From Pseudomonas bananamidigenes (GTDB taxonomy: Bacteria; Pseudomonadota; Gammaproteobacteria; Pseudomonadales; Pseudomonadaceae): 36,332 nucleotides of DNA. The translations under genes were made by a program, and so were the position numbers. The DNA lies in contig NZ_LRUN01000059.1 in the NCBI RefSeq assembly GCF_001679645.1, forward strand, positions 1-36,332, given 5' to 3'. The notes under the pieces are model-generated. The model was not told the origin of the DNA. It was given only the letters and a program-made list of their open reading frames with translations, and searched no databases. The stretch's first letter is position 1. Each line of letters opens with the position of its first letter. Positions 16,622 through 24,749 of the stretch are shown piece after piece.

Positions 16622-17482
16622 ATGTCTTTTGCGGTGATTCAAATGGTCAGCCAGAGCGATGTGCTGGCCAATCTGCGTGATGCCCGACGTCTGCTCGAAC
16701 AGGCGGCCAGCGCCGGCGCGAAGCTGGCGGTGCTGCCGGAAAACTTCGCCGCCATGGGGCGTCGCGACATCGCCGATATCGGTCGTGCCGAAGCGCTGGG
16801 CGAAGGCCCGATCCTGCCGTGGTTGAAACAGACCGCCCGTGACCTCAGGTTATGGATAGTGGCCGGCACCTTGCCGTTGCCGCCGGCGGGGCAGCCCGAG
16901 GCGAAATCCCATGCCTGTTCGTTGCTGGTGGACGATCAGGGCGAGATGGTTGCCCGATATGACAAGCTGCATTTGTTCGATGTGGACGTGGCGGACAATC
17001 GCGGGCGTTACCGCGAATCCGATGACTATGCTTATGGCAGTGGCGTGGTCGTGGCGGACACCCCTGTCGGCCGGCTCGGCCTGACGGTGTGTTACGACTT
17101 GCGCTTCCCGGAGCTGTACAGCGAACTGCGGGCTGCCGGGGCTGAACTGATTACCGCACCCTCGGCTTTCACCGCCGTGACGGGGGCGGCGCACTGGGAT
17201 GTGCTGATTCGTGCGCGGGCGATTGAAACCCAGTGCTACTTGCTGGCGGCGGCCCAGGGCGGGATCCATCCGGGGCCTCGGGAAACCTTTGGTCACGGGG
17301 CGATTGTCGACCCGTGGGGTCGCGTGCTGGCGCAACAGGAACAAGGCGAGGCCGTGTTGCTGGCCGAGCGCGACAGTGACGAACAGGCGTCCATCCGGGC
17401 GCGCATGCCGGTGACGAATCATCGGCGGTTTTTTTCGCAGGGCGCGCAGCGACCTGCTTCAGAACACGAATTTAAGGCGTAA
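16622..17482 (+). CDS. Carbon-nitrogen hydrolase, Nit1/deaminated glutathione amidase-like
   Basis: 286 residues of the nitrilase superfamily. The Glu-Lys-Cys triad is visible: Glu40 (LPENF), Lys115 (RYDKLHLFD) and Cys157 (TVCYDLRFPELY). The sequence around Cys157 and the overall length fit the Nit1/NitFhit branch, whose members hydrolyse deaminated glutathione to alpha-ketoglutarate and Cys-Gly as metabolite repair. Substrate is inferred from branch similarity. It is cytoplasmic, with no signal peptide. It ends 4 bases before tldD, so it probably shares that transcript; the order yhdP-nitrilase-tldD is common in pseudomonads. Confidence 0.88.
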   Translation: MSFAVIQMVSQSDVLANLRDARRLLEQAASAGAKLAVLPENFAAMGRRDIADIGRAEALGEGPILPWLKQTARDLRLWIVAGTLPLPPAGQPEAKSHACSLLVDDQGEMVARYDKLHLFDVDVADNRGRYRESDDYAYGSGVVVADTPVGRLGLTVCYDLRFPELYSELRAAGAELITAPSAFTAVTGAAHWDVLIRARAIETQCYLLAAAQGGIHPGPRETFGHGAIVDPWGRVLAQQEQGEAVLLAERDSDEQASIRARMPVTNHRRFFSQGAQRPASEHEFKA

Positions 17483-17486
17483 ACCT

Positions 17487-18929
17487 ATGAGCCAGTTGTT
17501 GTCCTCAGTCAGTGATCATCTGTTGGCGCCCGGCGGCGTGACGATCGAGAGCCTGCAAGGCGTGCTTGGTGATCTGGCCGGCCCGGGCATCGATGCGGCC
17601 GATCTGTATTTCCAGGGGCAGATTTCCGAGTCCTGGTCGCTGGAAGACGGCATCGTCAAGGAAGGCAGTTTCAACCTCGACCAGGGTGTCGGCGTGCGGG
17701 CCCAGTCCGGTGAAAAAACCGGTTTCGCCTACAGCAACGCGATCACCCTCGAAGCCCTCGGCGCGGCGGCCCGTGCGGCGCGGTCTATTTCTCGCGCCGG
17801 GCAGAATGGCACGGTGCAGGCGTTCAGCGCGCAGGACGTCGCCCAACTGTACGCGCCGGATAACCCGCTGGAAGTGCTGAGCCGTGCCGAGAAAGTCGAG
17901 TTGCTCAAGCGCATCGATGTGGCGACCCGCGCCCTCGATCCGCGAATCCAGCAGGTCAGCGTGAGCATGGCCGGGGTCTGGGAGCGGATCCTGGTCGCTT
18001 CGACCGACGGCGGCCTGGCTGCCGACGTGCGTCCGCTGGTGCGTTTCAACGTCAGCGTGATCGTTGAGCAGAACGGTCGTCGCGAACGGGGTGGCCATGG
18101 CGGCGGCGGGCGTACCGACTACCGTTATTTCCTCGCCGAAGACCGCGCCATGGGGTATGCCCGTGAGGCGTTGCGTCAGGCGCTGGTGAATCTGGAGGCG
18201 ATTCCTGCACCGGCCGGCACGTTGCCTGTTGTTCTGGGCTCGGGCTGGTCCGGTGTGCTGCTGCACGAAGCGGTCGGACACGGTCTGGAAGGCGACTTCA
18301 ACCGCAAGGGCAGTTCGGCCTACAGCGGGCGGATGGGGGAAATGGTTGCCTCCAGACTCTGCACCATTGTCGATGACGGCACGCTGGCCGGTCGTCGCGG
18401 CTCCCTGAGCGTCGACGACGAAGGCACGCCGACCGAGTGCACCACGCTGATCGAAAACGGCGTGCTCAAAGGCTACATGCAGGACAAGCTCAACGCGCGC
18501 CTGATGGGCGTGGCCCGCACCGGCAACGGTCGTCGTGAATCCTACGCGCACCTGCCGATGCCACGAATGACCAACACCTACATGCTCGGCGGCCAGAGCG
18601 ATCCGGCGGAAATCATCGCGTCGGTGAAGAAAGGCATCTACTGCGCCAACCTCGGCGGCGGCCAGGTCGATATCACCAGCGGCAAGTTCGTGTTTTCCAC
18701 CAGCGAGGCGTATCTGATCGAGGACGGCAAGATCACCGCACCGGTCAAGGGCGCGACGTTGATCGGCAACGGTCCGGAAGCGATGAGCCGGGTGTCGATG
18801 GTCGGTAACGATCTGGCGCTGGACAGCGGTGTGGGGACGTGTGGCAAGGACGGGCAGTCGGTGCCGGTGGGCGTGGGTCAGCCGACGCTGAAAATCGATG
18901 CGATCACCGTGGGTGGCACGGGCGCATAA
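17487..18929 (+). CDS. tldD: Metalloprotease TldD
   Basis: 480 residues, the standard TldD length. The zinc-binding HEAVGH is at residues 260-265, followed by GLEGDFNRKGSSAY. TldD forms a heterodimer with TldE/PmbA that degrades unfolded peptides and matures peptide products such as microcin B17; TldD supplies the metal site. AAGGCG precedes the ATG by about 8 bases. It starts 4 bases after the nitrilase-like gene. Its partner pmbA is 0.7 kb downstream, with darP on the opposite strand between them. Confidence 0.96.
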   Translation: MSQLLSSVSDHLLAPGGVTIESLQGVLGDLAGPGIDAADLYFQGQISESWSLEDGIVKEGSFNLDQGVGVRAQSGEKTGFAYSNAITLEALGAAARAARSISRAGQNGTVQAFSAQDVAQLYAPDNPLEVLSRAEKVELLKRIDVATRALDPRIQQVSVSMAGVWERILVASTDGGLAADVRPLVRFNVSVIVEQNGRRERGGHGGGGRTDYRYFLAEDRAMGYAREALRQALVNLEAIPAPAGTLPVVLGSGWSGVLLHEAVGHGLEGDFNRKGSSAYSGRMGEMVASRLCTIVDDGTLAGRRGSLSVDDEGTPTECTTLIENGVLKGYMQDKLNARLMGVARTGNGRRESYAHLPMPRMTNTYMLGGQSDPAEIIASVKKGIYCANLGGGQVDITSGKFVFSTSEAYLIEDGKITAPVKGATLIGNGPEAMSRVSMVGNDLALDSGVGTCGKDGQSVPVGVGQPTLKIDAITVGGTGA

Positions 18930-18944
18930 GCGGGGAGGGAGCTT

Positions 18945-18970
18945 CGGGTGGCGCGCAGTGCGGCCACCCG
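18945..18970. terminator. Hairpin between convergent tldD and darP
   Basis: CGGGTGGC (18945-18952) pairs with GCCACCCG (18963-18970) around a 10-base loop in the 51-base gap between the two convergent stops. No T-run follows on either strand, so termination is only a possibility. Confidence 0.3.
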
Positions 18971-18980
18971 GTGGCGAATA

Positions 18981-19505
18981 TCAACGCAGACCGCGTTGAG
19001 TCTCGTCCAGCTCACGGATGTATTTGAAGATCTTGCGGCTCGAGGCAGGAGGTTTGTCATGTGCAACCTCGTGCTGGGCCTGCCGGATCAGGGAGCGCAG
19101 TTGCTGGCGGTCGGCGTCCGGGTACTCGACGACGAATTTCTCCAGCACGGCATCGTCACCGCCGATCAGGCGGTCACGCCAGCGTTCGAGGTTGTGGAAA
19201 CGCTCGTTGTACTGGCGGGTAGAGGCATCGAGTTGATCGAGCAGCTCAAGGATCGCGGTGGTGTCCTGATCGCGCATGAGTTTGCCGATGAACTGCAAAT
19301 GCCGTTTACGTGCAATGTGCGCAACGTGTTTGGGCGCATCGGCCAGAGCCCGGCGCAGGGCGTCGGTCAGTGGCAGTTTGGCCAACCGGTCCGGCTTGAG
19401 TGTCGTAAGGCGCTCGCCGAGGTCAACCAGAGCATGCAGCTCGCGTTTGACCTGGGATTTGCTTTTTTCTCCCGTATCGAGGGAGTCGTCGTAAGAATCA
19501 ACCAT
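18981..19505 (-). CDS. darP: Ribosome biogenesis factor DarP (YjgA)
   Basis: 174 residues, highly charged and helical, with the family's signature stretches KRELHALVDLGERL, RKRHLQFIGKLMRDQD, QYNERFHNLERWRDRL and the terminal RKIFKYIRELDETQRGLR. DarP/YjgA binds late 50S assembly intermediates and promotes peptidyl-transferase-centre maturation. The open frame extends far upstream to 20672, but that part is antisense to pmbA; the ATG at 19505 gives the conserved MVDSYDD start. No strong Shine-Dalgarno is seen. It is divergent from pmbA by 108 bases and convergent with tldD. Confidence 0.95.
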   Translation of the reverse strand: MVDSYDDSLDTGEKSKSQVKRELHALVDLGERLTTLKPDRLAKLPLTDALRRALADAPKHVAHIARKRHLQFIGKLMRDQDTTAILELLDQLDASTRQYNERFHNLERWRDRLIGGDDAVLEKFVVEYPDADRQQLRSLIRQAQHEVAHDKPPASSRKIFKYIRELDETQRGLR

Positions 19506-19532
19506 GGTGGCAGTCCGCAAAGAAACGCCGCC

Positions 19533-19561
19533 ATGATAACCAGTCGGGGGCCACTTGTCCG
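19533..19561 (-). promoter_or_regulatory. Candidate sigma-70 promoter for darP
   Basis: On the minus strand: -35 CGGACA (19561-19556), 17-base spacer, -10 TATCAT (19538-19533). Transcription would begin about 20 bases before the darP ATG. Judged by consensus only. Confidence 0.4.
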
Positions 19562-19613
19562 GCCCGGTCGCTCGAAGGCCCCAGCCGAAAGCAGAATTTG
19601 AGTGGAGATGAGC

Positions 19614-20960
19614 ATGAGTGCAGTTGAAAGCGTCGGCCCGCAGGCATTGCCGGCACTGCAGGAACAGGTCGAGCAGATCATCGCCGAAGCCAGACGTCAG
19701 GGCGCCAGTGCCTGCGAAGTGGCGGTGTCGCTGGAGCAGGGCCTGTCGACCTCGGTGCGCCAGCGTGAAGTCGAAACGGTCGAGTTCAACCGCGATCAGG
19801 GTTTCGGCATCACCTTGTACGTCGGCCAGCGCAAGGGCTCGGCCAGCACCTCCGCCACCGGTCCGGATGCGATTCGCGAGACCGTTGCCGCGGCGCTGGC
19901 GATTGCCAGACACACTTCCGAAGACGAAGCCTCGGGGCTGGCTGACGCGGCACTGATGGCCAAGGATGTTCAGGACTTCGATCTGTTCCACGAGTGGGGC
20001 ATCACTCCGGAGCAGGCCATCGAGAAGGCGTTGCTCTGTGAAGCCGCCGCGTTCGACGCCGATGCGCGCATCAAGAACGCCGATGGCACCACGTTGAGCA
20101 CTCATCAGGGCTGCCGCGTGTATGGCAACAGCCACGGTTTCATCGGCGGGTACGCCTCCACCCGGCACAGCCTGAGCTGCGTGATGATCGCCGAGGCCGA
20201 GGGTCAGATGCAGCGTGATTACTGGTACGACGTGAATCGCCAGGGCGGTTTGTTGGCTGATCCGGTGAGTATCGGCCAGCGTGCGGCGCAGCGGGCTGCG
20301 AGCCGCCTGGGCGCGCGTCCGGTGCCGACTTGCGAAGTGCCAGTGCTGTTTTCCGCTGAACTGGCCGGCGGATTGTTCGGCAGTTTCCTGTCGGCGGTGT
20401 CCGGCGGCAGTCTGTATCGCAAGGCGTCGTTCCTGGAAGGCACGCTGGGGCAGAAGCTGTTTCCGCAGTGGCTGACCATCGATGAGCGTCCGCATCTGAT
20501 GCGCGCCATGGGCAGCGCCGCCTATGACGGGGACGGCCTGGCGACCTATGCCAAACCGTTTGTCGAAAAAGGTGAATTGGTGTCTTACATCCTCGGCACT
20601 TATTCCGGCCGCAAGCTGGGTATGCCGAGCACCGCCAACGCCGGTGGCGTGCACAACCTGTTCGTCACCCACGGGGATGAAGATCAGGCGGCTTTGTTGC
20701 GGCGCATGGGGCGTGGGTTATTGGTGACTGAACTGATGGGGCACGGCCTGAACATGGTCACCGGCGATTACTCCCGCGGCGCAGCCGGTTACTGGGTCGA
20801 GAACGGTGAAATCCAGTTCCCGGTGCAGGAAGTGACCATCGCCGGCAACATGCGCGACATGTTCAGGCAGATCGTCGCGGTCGGTAACGATCTGGAACTG
20901 CGCAGCAACATTCGCACCGGTTCGGTGTTGATCGAACGGATGACTGTCGCGGGCAGTTAA
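19614..20960 (+). CDS. pmbA: Metalloprotease TldE/PmbA
   Basis: 448 residues, the PmbA/TldE length, with the family blocks EVETVEFNRDQGFGITLYVGQRKGS split around residue 60, GLFGSFLSAVSGGSLYRKASFL and GRGLLVTELMGHGLNMVTGDYSRG. It lacks the HExxH motif of TldD, as expected for the non-zinc partner of the heterodimer. ATG 19614 is preferred because GGAG (19604-19607) is 6 bases away; ATG 19608 is too close. It ends just before a strong bidirectional terminator. Confidence 0.95.
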   Translation: MSAVESVGPQALPALQEQVEQIIAEARRQGASACEVAVSLEQGLSTSVRQREVETVEFNRDQGFGITLYVGQRKGSASTSATGPDAIRETVAAALAIARHTSEDEASGLADAALMAKDVQDFDLFHEWGITPEQAIEKALLCEAAAFDADARIKNADGTTLSTHQGCRVYGNSHGFIGGYASTRHSLSCVMIAEAEGQMQRDYWYDVNRQGGLLADPVSIGQRAAQRAASRLGARPVPTCEVPVLFSAELAGGLFGSFLSAVSGGSLYRKASFLEGTLGQKLFPQWLTIDERPHLMRAMGSAAYDGDGLATYAKPFVEKGELVSYILGTYSGRKLGMPSTANAGGVHNLFVTHGDEDQAALLRRMGRGLLVTELMGHGLNMVTGDYSRGAAGYWVENGEIQFPVQEVTIAGNMRDMFRQIVAVGNDLELRSNIRTGSVLIERMTVAGS

Positions 20961-20975
20961 GCCACAGTCTGGTAC

Positions 20976-21016
20976 AAAAAAAGGCGCGCCACCGGTGAGG
21001 GTGGCGCGCCTTTTTT
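20976..21016. terminator. Strong bidirectional intrinsic terminator
   Basis: GGCGCGCCACC (20983-20993) pairs perfectly with GGTGGCGCGCC (21000-21010) around a 6-base loop, flanked by an A-run (20976-20982) on the left and a T-run (21011-21016) on the right. It serves pmbA on the plus strand and the rpoN-ptsO operon, which ends at 21058, on the minus strand. Confidence 0.93.
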
Positions 21017-21057
21017 GTGTCTGCACCATTTCGGGCGGATCTCACCACAAGGTATTT

Positions 21058-21333
21058 TCAACTGCCCTCGTCGAAGTAGTTGTTGATCAGGGCGACCAGT
21101 GCATCCATGGCTTCCTGCTCCTGATGTCCCTCGGTGCTCAAGTGGATTTTGGTGCCTTTGCCTGCGGCGAGCATCATCATGGCCATGATGCTTTTACCAT
21201 CGACCGTGGTGTCGGGCGTGCGGCCCACCCGGATCGTGCAGTCGGGAAACTGACCCGCCACGCCAACGAACTTTGCCGACGCCCGGGCATGCAGGCCCAG
21301 CTTGTTGATGATTTCGATTTCACGAGCAGGCAT
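21058..21333 (-). CDS. ptsO: Phosphocarrier NPr of the nitrogen PTS
   Basis: 91 residues of the HPr family. The phosphorylated histidine is His15 in NKLGLHARASAKF; DGKSIMAMMML (from 45) corresponds to the Ser46 region of HPr. NPr relays phosphate from PtsP (EI-Ntr, not in this window) to PtsN, sensing nitrogen and carbon status instead of transporting sugar. It is the last gene of rpoN-hpf-ptsN-rapZ-ptsO, 19 bases after rapZ, and is followed by the shared terminator. Confidence 0.94.
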   Translation of the reverse strand: MPAREIEIINKLGLHARASAKFVGVAGQFPDCTIRVGRTPDTTVDGKSIMAMMMLAAGKGTKIHLSTEGHQEQEAMDALVALINNYFDEGS

Positions 21334-21352
21334 CGCGGTGTGAGTCCTATGG

Positions 21353-22210
21353 CTAGCTGAGGTCGCGGTGGCGGACCTGGACGTTTTTCAGGGTTTTCTG
21401 CAGGGCCTGACCCAGACGTTCGGTCAGGTAGACGGAGCGGTGATGCCCGCCGGTGCAGCCAATGGCAATGGTGACGTAGGCACGATTGCTTGCAGCGAAG
21501 CGCGGTAACCACTTGAACAGGTAGGCGTAGATGTCCTGAAACATCTCTTCCACTTCCGGCTGCCCCGCCAGATACTCGGCCACCGGCTCGTCGAGACCCG
21601 ATTGTGCGCGCAGCTCCGGTTTCCAGTACGGATTGGGCAGGCAGCGTACATCGAATACCAGATCCGCATCCACCGGCATGCCGCGTTTGAAACCGAACGA
21701 CTCCACCAGGAACGCCGTGCCGGGTTCCGGCTGGTTCAGCAGCCGCAGCTTGATGGTGTCGCGCAACTGGTAAAGATTGAGATTGGTGGTGTTGACCTTC
21801 AGGTCGGCCAGATCGGCGATCGGGCCCAGCAGGGCTGTTTCATCGTTGATGGCTTCAGCCAGCGAGCGGTTCGCACTGCTTAGCGGGTGACGACGACGGG
21901 TTTCCGAGAAGCGCTTGAGCAGGGTTTCCTCATCGGCATCCAGATACAGGACGTCGCACTGGATGTGCCGGCTGCGGACTTCCTCGAGCAACTCCGGAAA
22001 ACGCGAAAGATGGCTCGGCAAATTGCGTGCATCGATCGATACCGCGACCAGTGGCTGAGACAGTTCCGTATGAATCAGTGCGCGTTCCGCCAGCTCCGGC
22101 AGCAGGCCGGCCGGCAGATTGTCGATGCAGTAGTAACCGTTGTCCTCAAGGACATCCAATGCGGTGCTCTTGCCCGAGCCGGAACGGCCACTGACGATGA
22201 TCAAGCGCAT
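21353..22210 (-). CDS. rapZ: RNase adapter / nucleotide-binding protein RapZ
   Basis: 285 residues. Walker A GRSGSGKS (8-15) near the N-terminus and the C-terminal RNA-binding motif GCTGGHHRSVYLTERL (about 254-269) define RapZ. In E. coli RapZ presents the GlmZ small RNA to RNase E and senses glucosamine-6-phosphate; whether the same circuit exists in Pseudomonas is not settled by this sequence. It begins 2 bases after the ptsN stop, a tight coupling in the nitrogen-PTS operon. Confidence 0.95.
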   Translation of the reverse strand: MRLIIVSGRSGSGKSTALDVLEDNGYYCIDNLPAGLLPELAERALIHTELSQPLVAVSIDARNLPSHLSRFPELLEEVRSRHIQCDVLYLDADEETLLKRFSETRRRHPLSSANRSLAEAINDETALLGPIADLADLKVNTTNLNLYQLRDTIKLRLLNQPEPGTAFLVESFGFKRGMPVDADLVFDVRCLPNPYWKPELRAQSGLDEPVAEYLAGQPEVEEMFQDIYAYLFKWLPRFAASNRAYVTIAIGCTGGHHRSVYLTERLGQALQKTLKNVQVRHRDLS

Positions 22211-22212
22211 GT

Positions 22213-22677
22213 TTAGTGCCCGTTTTGCTCGTCCAGGACAACCTGATACAAGGCTTCGTTGGTTGTGGCGCGACGCAGTTTCTCGCGTACTTCCTTGCGG
22301 TCGAGCATGCTGGCGATCTGACGCAGCAGCTCCAGGTGCGCATCAGTGGCAGCTTCCGGGACCAGCAGCACGAACAGCAGGTCAACCGGCGCGCCATCGA
22401 TGGCGTCGAAGTCGATAGGCGCTTCCAGGTGCATCAAGGCACTGATGGGCGCTTCACAGCCCTTGAGACGGCAGTGAGGAATGGCGATGCCGTTGCCAAA
22501 ACCCGTCGAGCCGAGTTTTTCACGGGCAATCAGCGCTTCGAAGACATCTTGCATCTCCAGATCCGGGACTTCCCGGGCGATCAGATTGGCAATTTGTTCG
22601 AGGGCTTTCTTTTTACTGCCGCCCGGCACGTTCACCAGGGAACGGCCGGGGGTCAGGATGCTTTCAAGTCGGATCAT
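22213..22677 (-). CDS. ptsN: Nitrogen PTS EIIA protein PtsN
   Basis: 154 residues of the fructose/mannitol EIIA fold. The phospho-accepting histidine is His68 in GNGIAIPHCRL. PtsN is the output of the PtsP-PtsO-PtsN phosphorelay and binds regulatory targets such as potassium systems and sensor kinases. The conserved start MIRLESILTPGRS fixes the ATG at 22677, but directly upstream is CCCCCACCCCC (22688-22678, minus strand) with no Shine-Dalgarno; the hpf stop is just before it. Translation may depend on ribosomes finishing hpf. Confidence 0.95.
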   Translation of the reverse strand: MIRLESILTPGRSLVNVPGGSKKKALEQIANLIAREVPDLEMQDVFEALIAREKLGSTGFGNGIAIPHCRLKGCEAPISALMHLEAPIDFDAIDGAPVDLLFVLLVPEAATDAHLELLRQIASMLDRKEVREKLRRATTNEALYQVVLDEQNGH

Positions 22678-22688
22678 GGGGGTGGGGG

Positions 22689-22997
22689 TTATCGACCGGT
22701 TGCGCCCTGGAGCAGGCTCTGGGTCTTTTCCTTATGCTTTTTGAGTTGTTTATCAAGCTTGTCGGTCAGCGCGTCGATCGCCGCGTACATATCGGTATGT
22801 TCAGCGTTGGCGACGACCTCGTTGCCGGGAATATGCAGCGTGGCTTCGATTTTCTGCTTCAGTTTTTCGACGCACATCGTGACTTGCACGTTGGTGATCT
22901 TGTCGAAATGTCCCTCAAGCCTCTTGAGCTTTTGCTCAACGTATTCACGGAGAGGTGGGGTAACTTCCAGTTGGTGTCCACTGATGTTGACTTGCAT
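22689..22997 (-). CDS. hpf: Ribosome hibernation promoting factor, short type
   Basis: 102 residues, the short HPF/YfiA fold: MQVNISGHQLEVTPPLREYVEQKL opening split near residue 15, then a basic C-terminus (KLDKQLKKHKEK). It binds the 30S decoding centre and promotes 100S ribosome dimers in stationary phase. AAGGAG lies about 8 bases upstream of ATG 22997, the best ribosome site in this operon; longer in-frame starts are rejected. It follows rpoN by 73 bases. Confidence 0.94.
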   Translation of the reverse strand: MQVNISGHQLEVTPPLREYVEQKLKRLEGHFDKITNVQVTMCVEKLKQKIEATLHIPGNEVVANAEHTDMYAAIDALTDKLDKQLKKHKEKTQSLLQGATGR

Positions 22998-23070
22998 ACA
23001 GCTTCTCCTTCGTTGCCAGTGCATAAAGCGGCAGGCCGAAGAGCCTGCCACTGGAACGCTGTAACGTGGC

Positions 23071-24564
23071 TTACATCAACCGCTTGCGTTCGCTCGAAGG
23101 CGCGATTCCGAGGGATTCGCGGTACTTGGCGACGGTGCGGCGAGCCACCTGAATGCCTTGTGCCTCCAGTAAACCAGCGATCTTGCTGTCGCTCAACGGC
23201 TTTTTCTGATTTTCCGCAGCGACCAGTTTCTTGATGATCGCGCGGATCGCCGTGGACGAGCATTCGCCGCCTTCGGAGGTGCTGACGTGGCTGGAGAAAA
23301 AGTATTTCAGTTCATAGATGCCCCGGGGGGTATGCATGAATTTTTGCGTGGTCACCCGGGAAATCGTCGACTCGTGCATGCCCACCGCTTCGGCAATGTC
23401 ATGCAGGACCAGGGGCTTCATGGCTTCGTCGCCATACTCCAGGAAGCCGCGCTGATGCTCGACGATCTGGGTTGCCACTTTCATCAGGGTTTCGTTGCGG
23501 CTCTGCAGGCTCTTGATGAACCAGCGGGCTTCCTGCAACTGGTTGCGCATGAAGGTGTTGTCGGCGCTGGTGTCGGCGCGACGCACGAAACCGGCGTATT
23601 GAGCGTTGACCCGCAGGCGCGGCACCGATTCCTGATTCAGCTCCACCAGCCAGCGCTCGTTGTCCTTGCGCACGATCACGTCAGGCACCACGTACTCGGC
23701 TTCGGTGGATTCGATCTGCGAGCCTGGGCGCGGGTTGAGGCTCTGGACCAACTCGATGACCTGGCGCAGTTCATCTTCCTTGAGCTTCATGCGCCGCATC
23801 AACTGGCTGTAGTCGCGACTGCCGAGCAAGTCGATGTAATCGGTGACCAGACGTTTGGCTTCATTGAGCCAGGGGGTCTTGGCCGAAAGCTGGCGCAACT
23901 GCAGCAAAAGGCACTCGCCCAGGTTGCGGGCGCCGATGCCGGCGGGTTCGAACTGCTGGATGCGATGCAGGACGGCTTCGATCTCGTCCAGCTCGATATC
24001 CAGTTCCGGATCGAACGCATCGAGAATTTCTTCGAGGGTTTCGTCCAGATAGCCCTGATTGTTGATGCAGTCGATCAGGGTTACGGCGATCAGGCGGTCG
24101 GTGTCGGACATCGGCGCCAGATTCAGTTGCCACAGCAGGTGGCTTTGCAGGCTTTCGCCGGCGGAGGTGCGAGTGGTGAAATCCCACTCGTCGTCATCGC
24201 TGCTGGGCAGGCTGCTGGCGCTGGTCTGGTAGACGTCTTCCCAGGCGGTGTCAACAGGCAATTCGTTGGGGATGCGTTCGTTCCATTCGCCGTCCTCGAG
24301 ATTGTCGACCGTCGGCGCGGTTTCCTGATAGGAAGGCTCCTGAATCTCGGTATTGGGCTTCTGCTCGGCGTTGTCGGCCAGCGGGTCGGAATTGTCGAAG
24401 TCGTCGCCATCTTCCTGGCGTTCGAGCATCGGATTGGATTCCAGAGCCTCCTGGATCTCCTGCTGCAGATCCAGGGTCGACAATTGGAGCAGGCGGATGG
24501 CCTGTTGCAGCTGCGGTGTCATCGTCAGCTGCTGGCCCATTCTCAAGACTAGCGATGGTTTCAT
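23071..24564 (-). CDS. rpoN: RNA polymerase sigma-54 factor RpoN
   Basis: 497 residues, normal for Pseudomonas RpoN. Region I is the Gln/Leu-rich activator-contact segment (1-50, QQLTMTPQLQQAIRLLQL); region II is the acidic linker (about 50-125, rich in Asp/Glu); then the core-binding and helix-turn-helix regions; and the RpoN box ARRTVAKYRE (474-483) that reads the -24 element. It drives nitrogen, motility, and other enhancer-dependent promoters. It is the first gene of its operon, in the same direction as lptB but 185 bases away. Confidence 0.98.
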   Translation of the reverse strand: MKPSLVLRMGQQLTMTPQLQQAIRLLQLSTLDLQQEIQEALESNPMLERQEDGDDFDNSDPLADNAEQKPNTEIQEPSYQETAPTVDNLEDGEWNERIPNELPVDTAWEDVYQTSASSLPSSDDDEWDFTTRTSAGESLQSHLLWQLNLAPMSDTDRLIAVTLIDCINNQGYLDETLEEILDAFDPELDIELDEIEAVLHRIQQFEPAGIGARNLGECLLLQLRQLSAKTPWLNEAKRLVTDYIDLLGSRDYSQLMRRMKLKEDELRQVIELVQSLNPRPGSQIESTEAEYVVPDVIVRKDNERWLVELNQESVPRLRVNAQYAGFVRRADTSADNTFMRNQLQEARWFIKSLQSRNETLMKVATQIVEHQRGFLEYGDEAMKPLVLHDIAEAVGMHESTISRVTTQKFMHTPRGIYELKYFFSSHVSTSEGGECSSTAIRAIIKKLVAAENQKKPLSDSKIAGLLEAQGIQVARRTVAKYRESLGIAPSSERKRLM

Positions 24565-24675
24565 GGCAGGGGCTTAACACCTTATTCGCCGGCGCTATGC
24601 GCCATCCACTACAGGGCGCCGAAGCGCCAAATTCAAGCAAATTATATGCCTGAAACTGTCGGGTTTGCCTAGAGC

Positions 24676-24720
24676 GCTGTAACAATAAAAGCCTATAAAA
24701 ATGCGCTTCAACGTTACAGC
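24676..24720 (-). promoter_or_regulatory. Inverted repeat over a candidate rpoN promoter
   Basis: Exact arms GCTGTAAC (24676-24683) and GTTACAGC (24713-24720) are 29 bases apart. On the minus strand a candidate -35 TTGAAG and -10 TATTGT (18-base spacing) lie between and on the arms, about 110 bases before rpoN. Both promoter and operator function are inferred; no regulator is assigned. Confidence 0.35.
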
Positions 24721-24749
24721 ACCGGACGGCTGGTCGAATGCTGTCTCGC

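Noticed and set aside
19506..20672. N-terminal extension of darP through the pmbA region
   Set aside because: The extension is antisense to pmbA, and darP homologues begin at MVDSYDD (19505).
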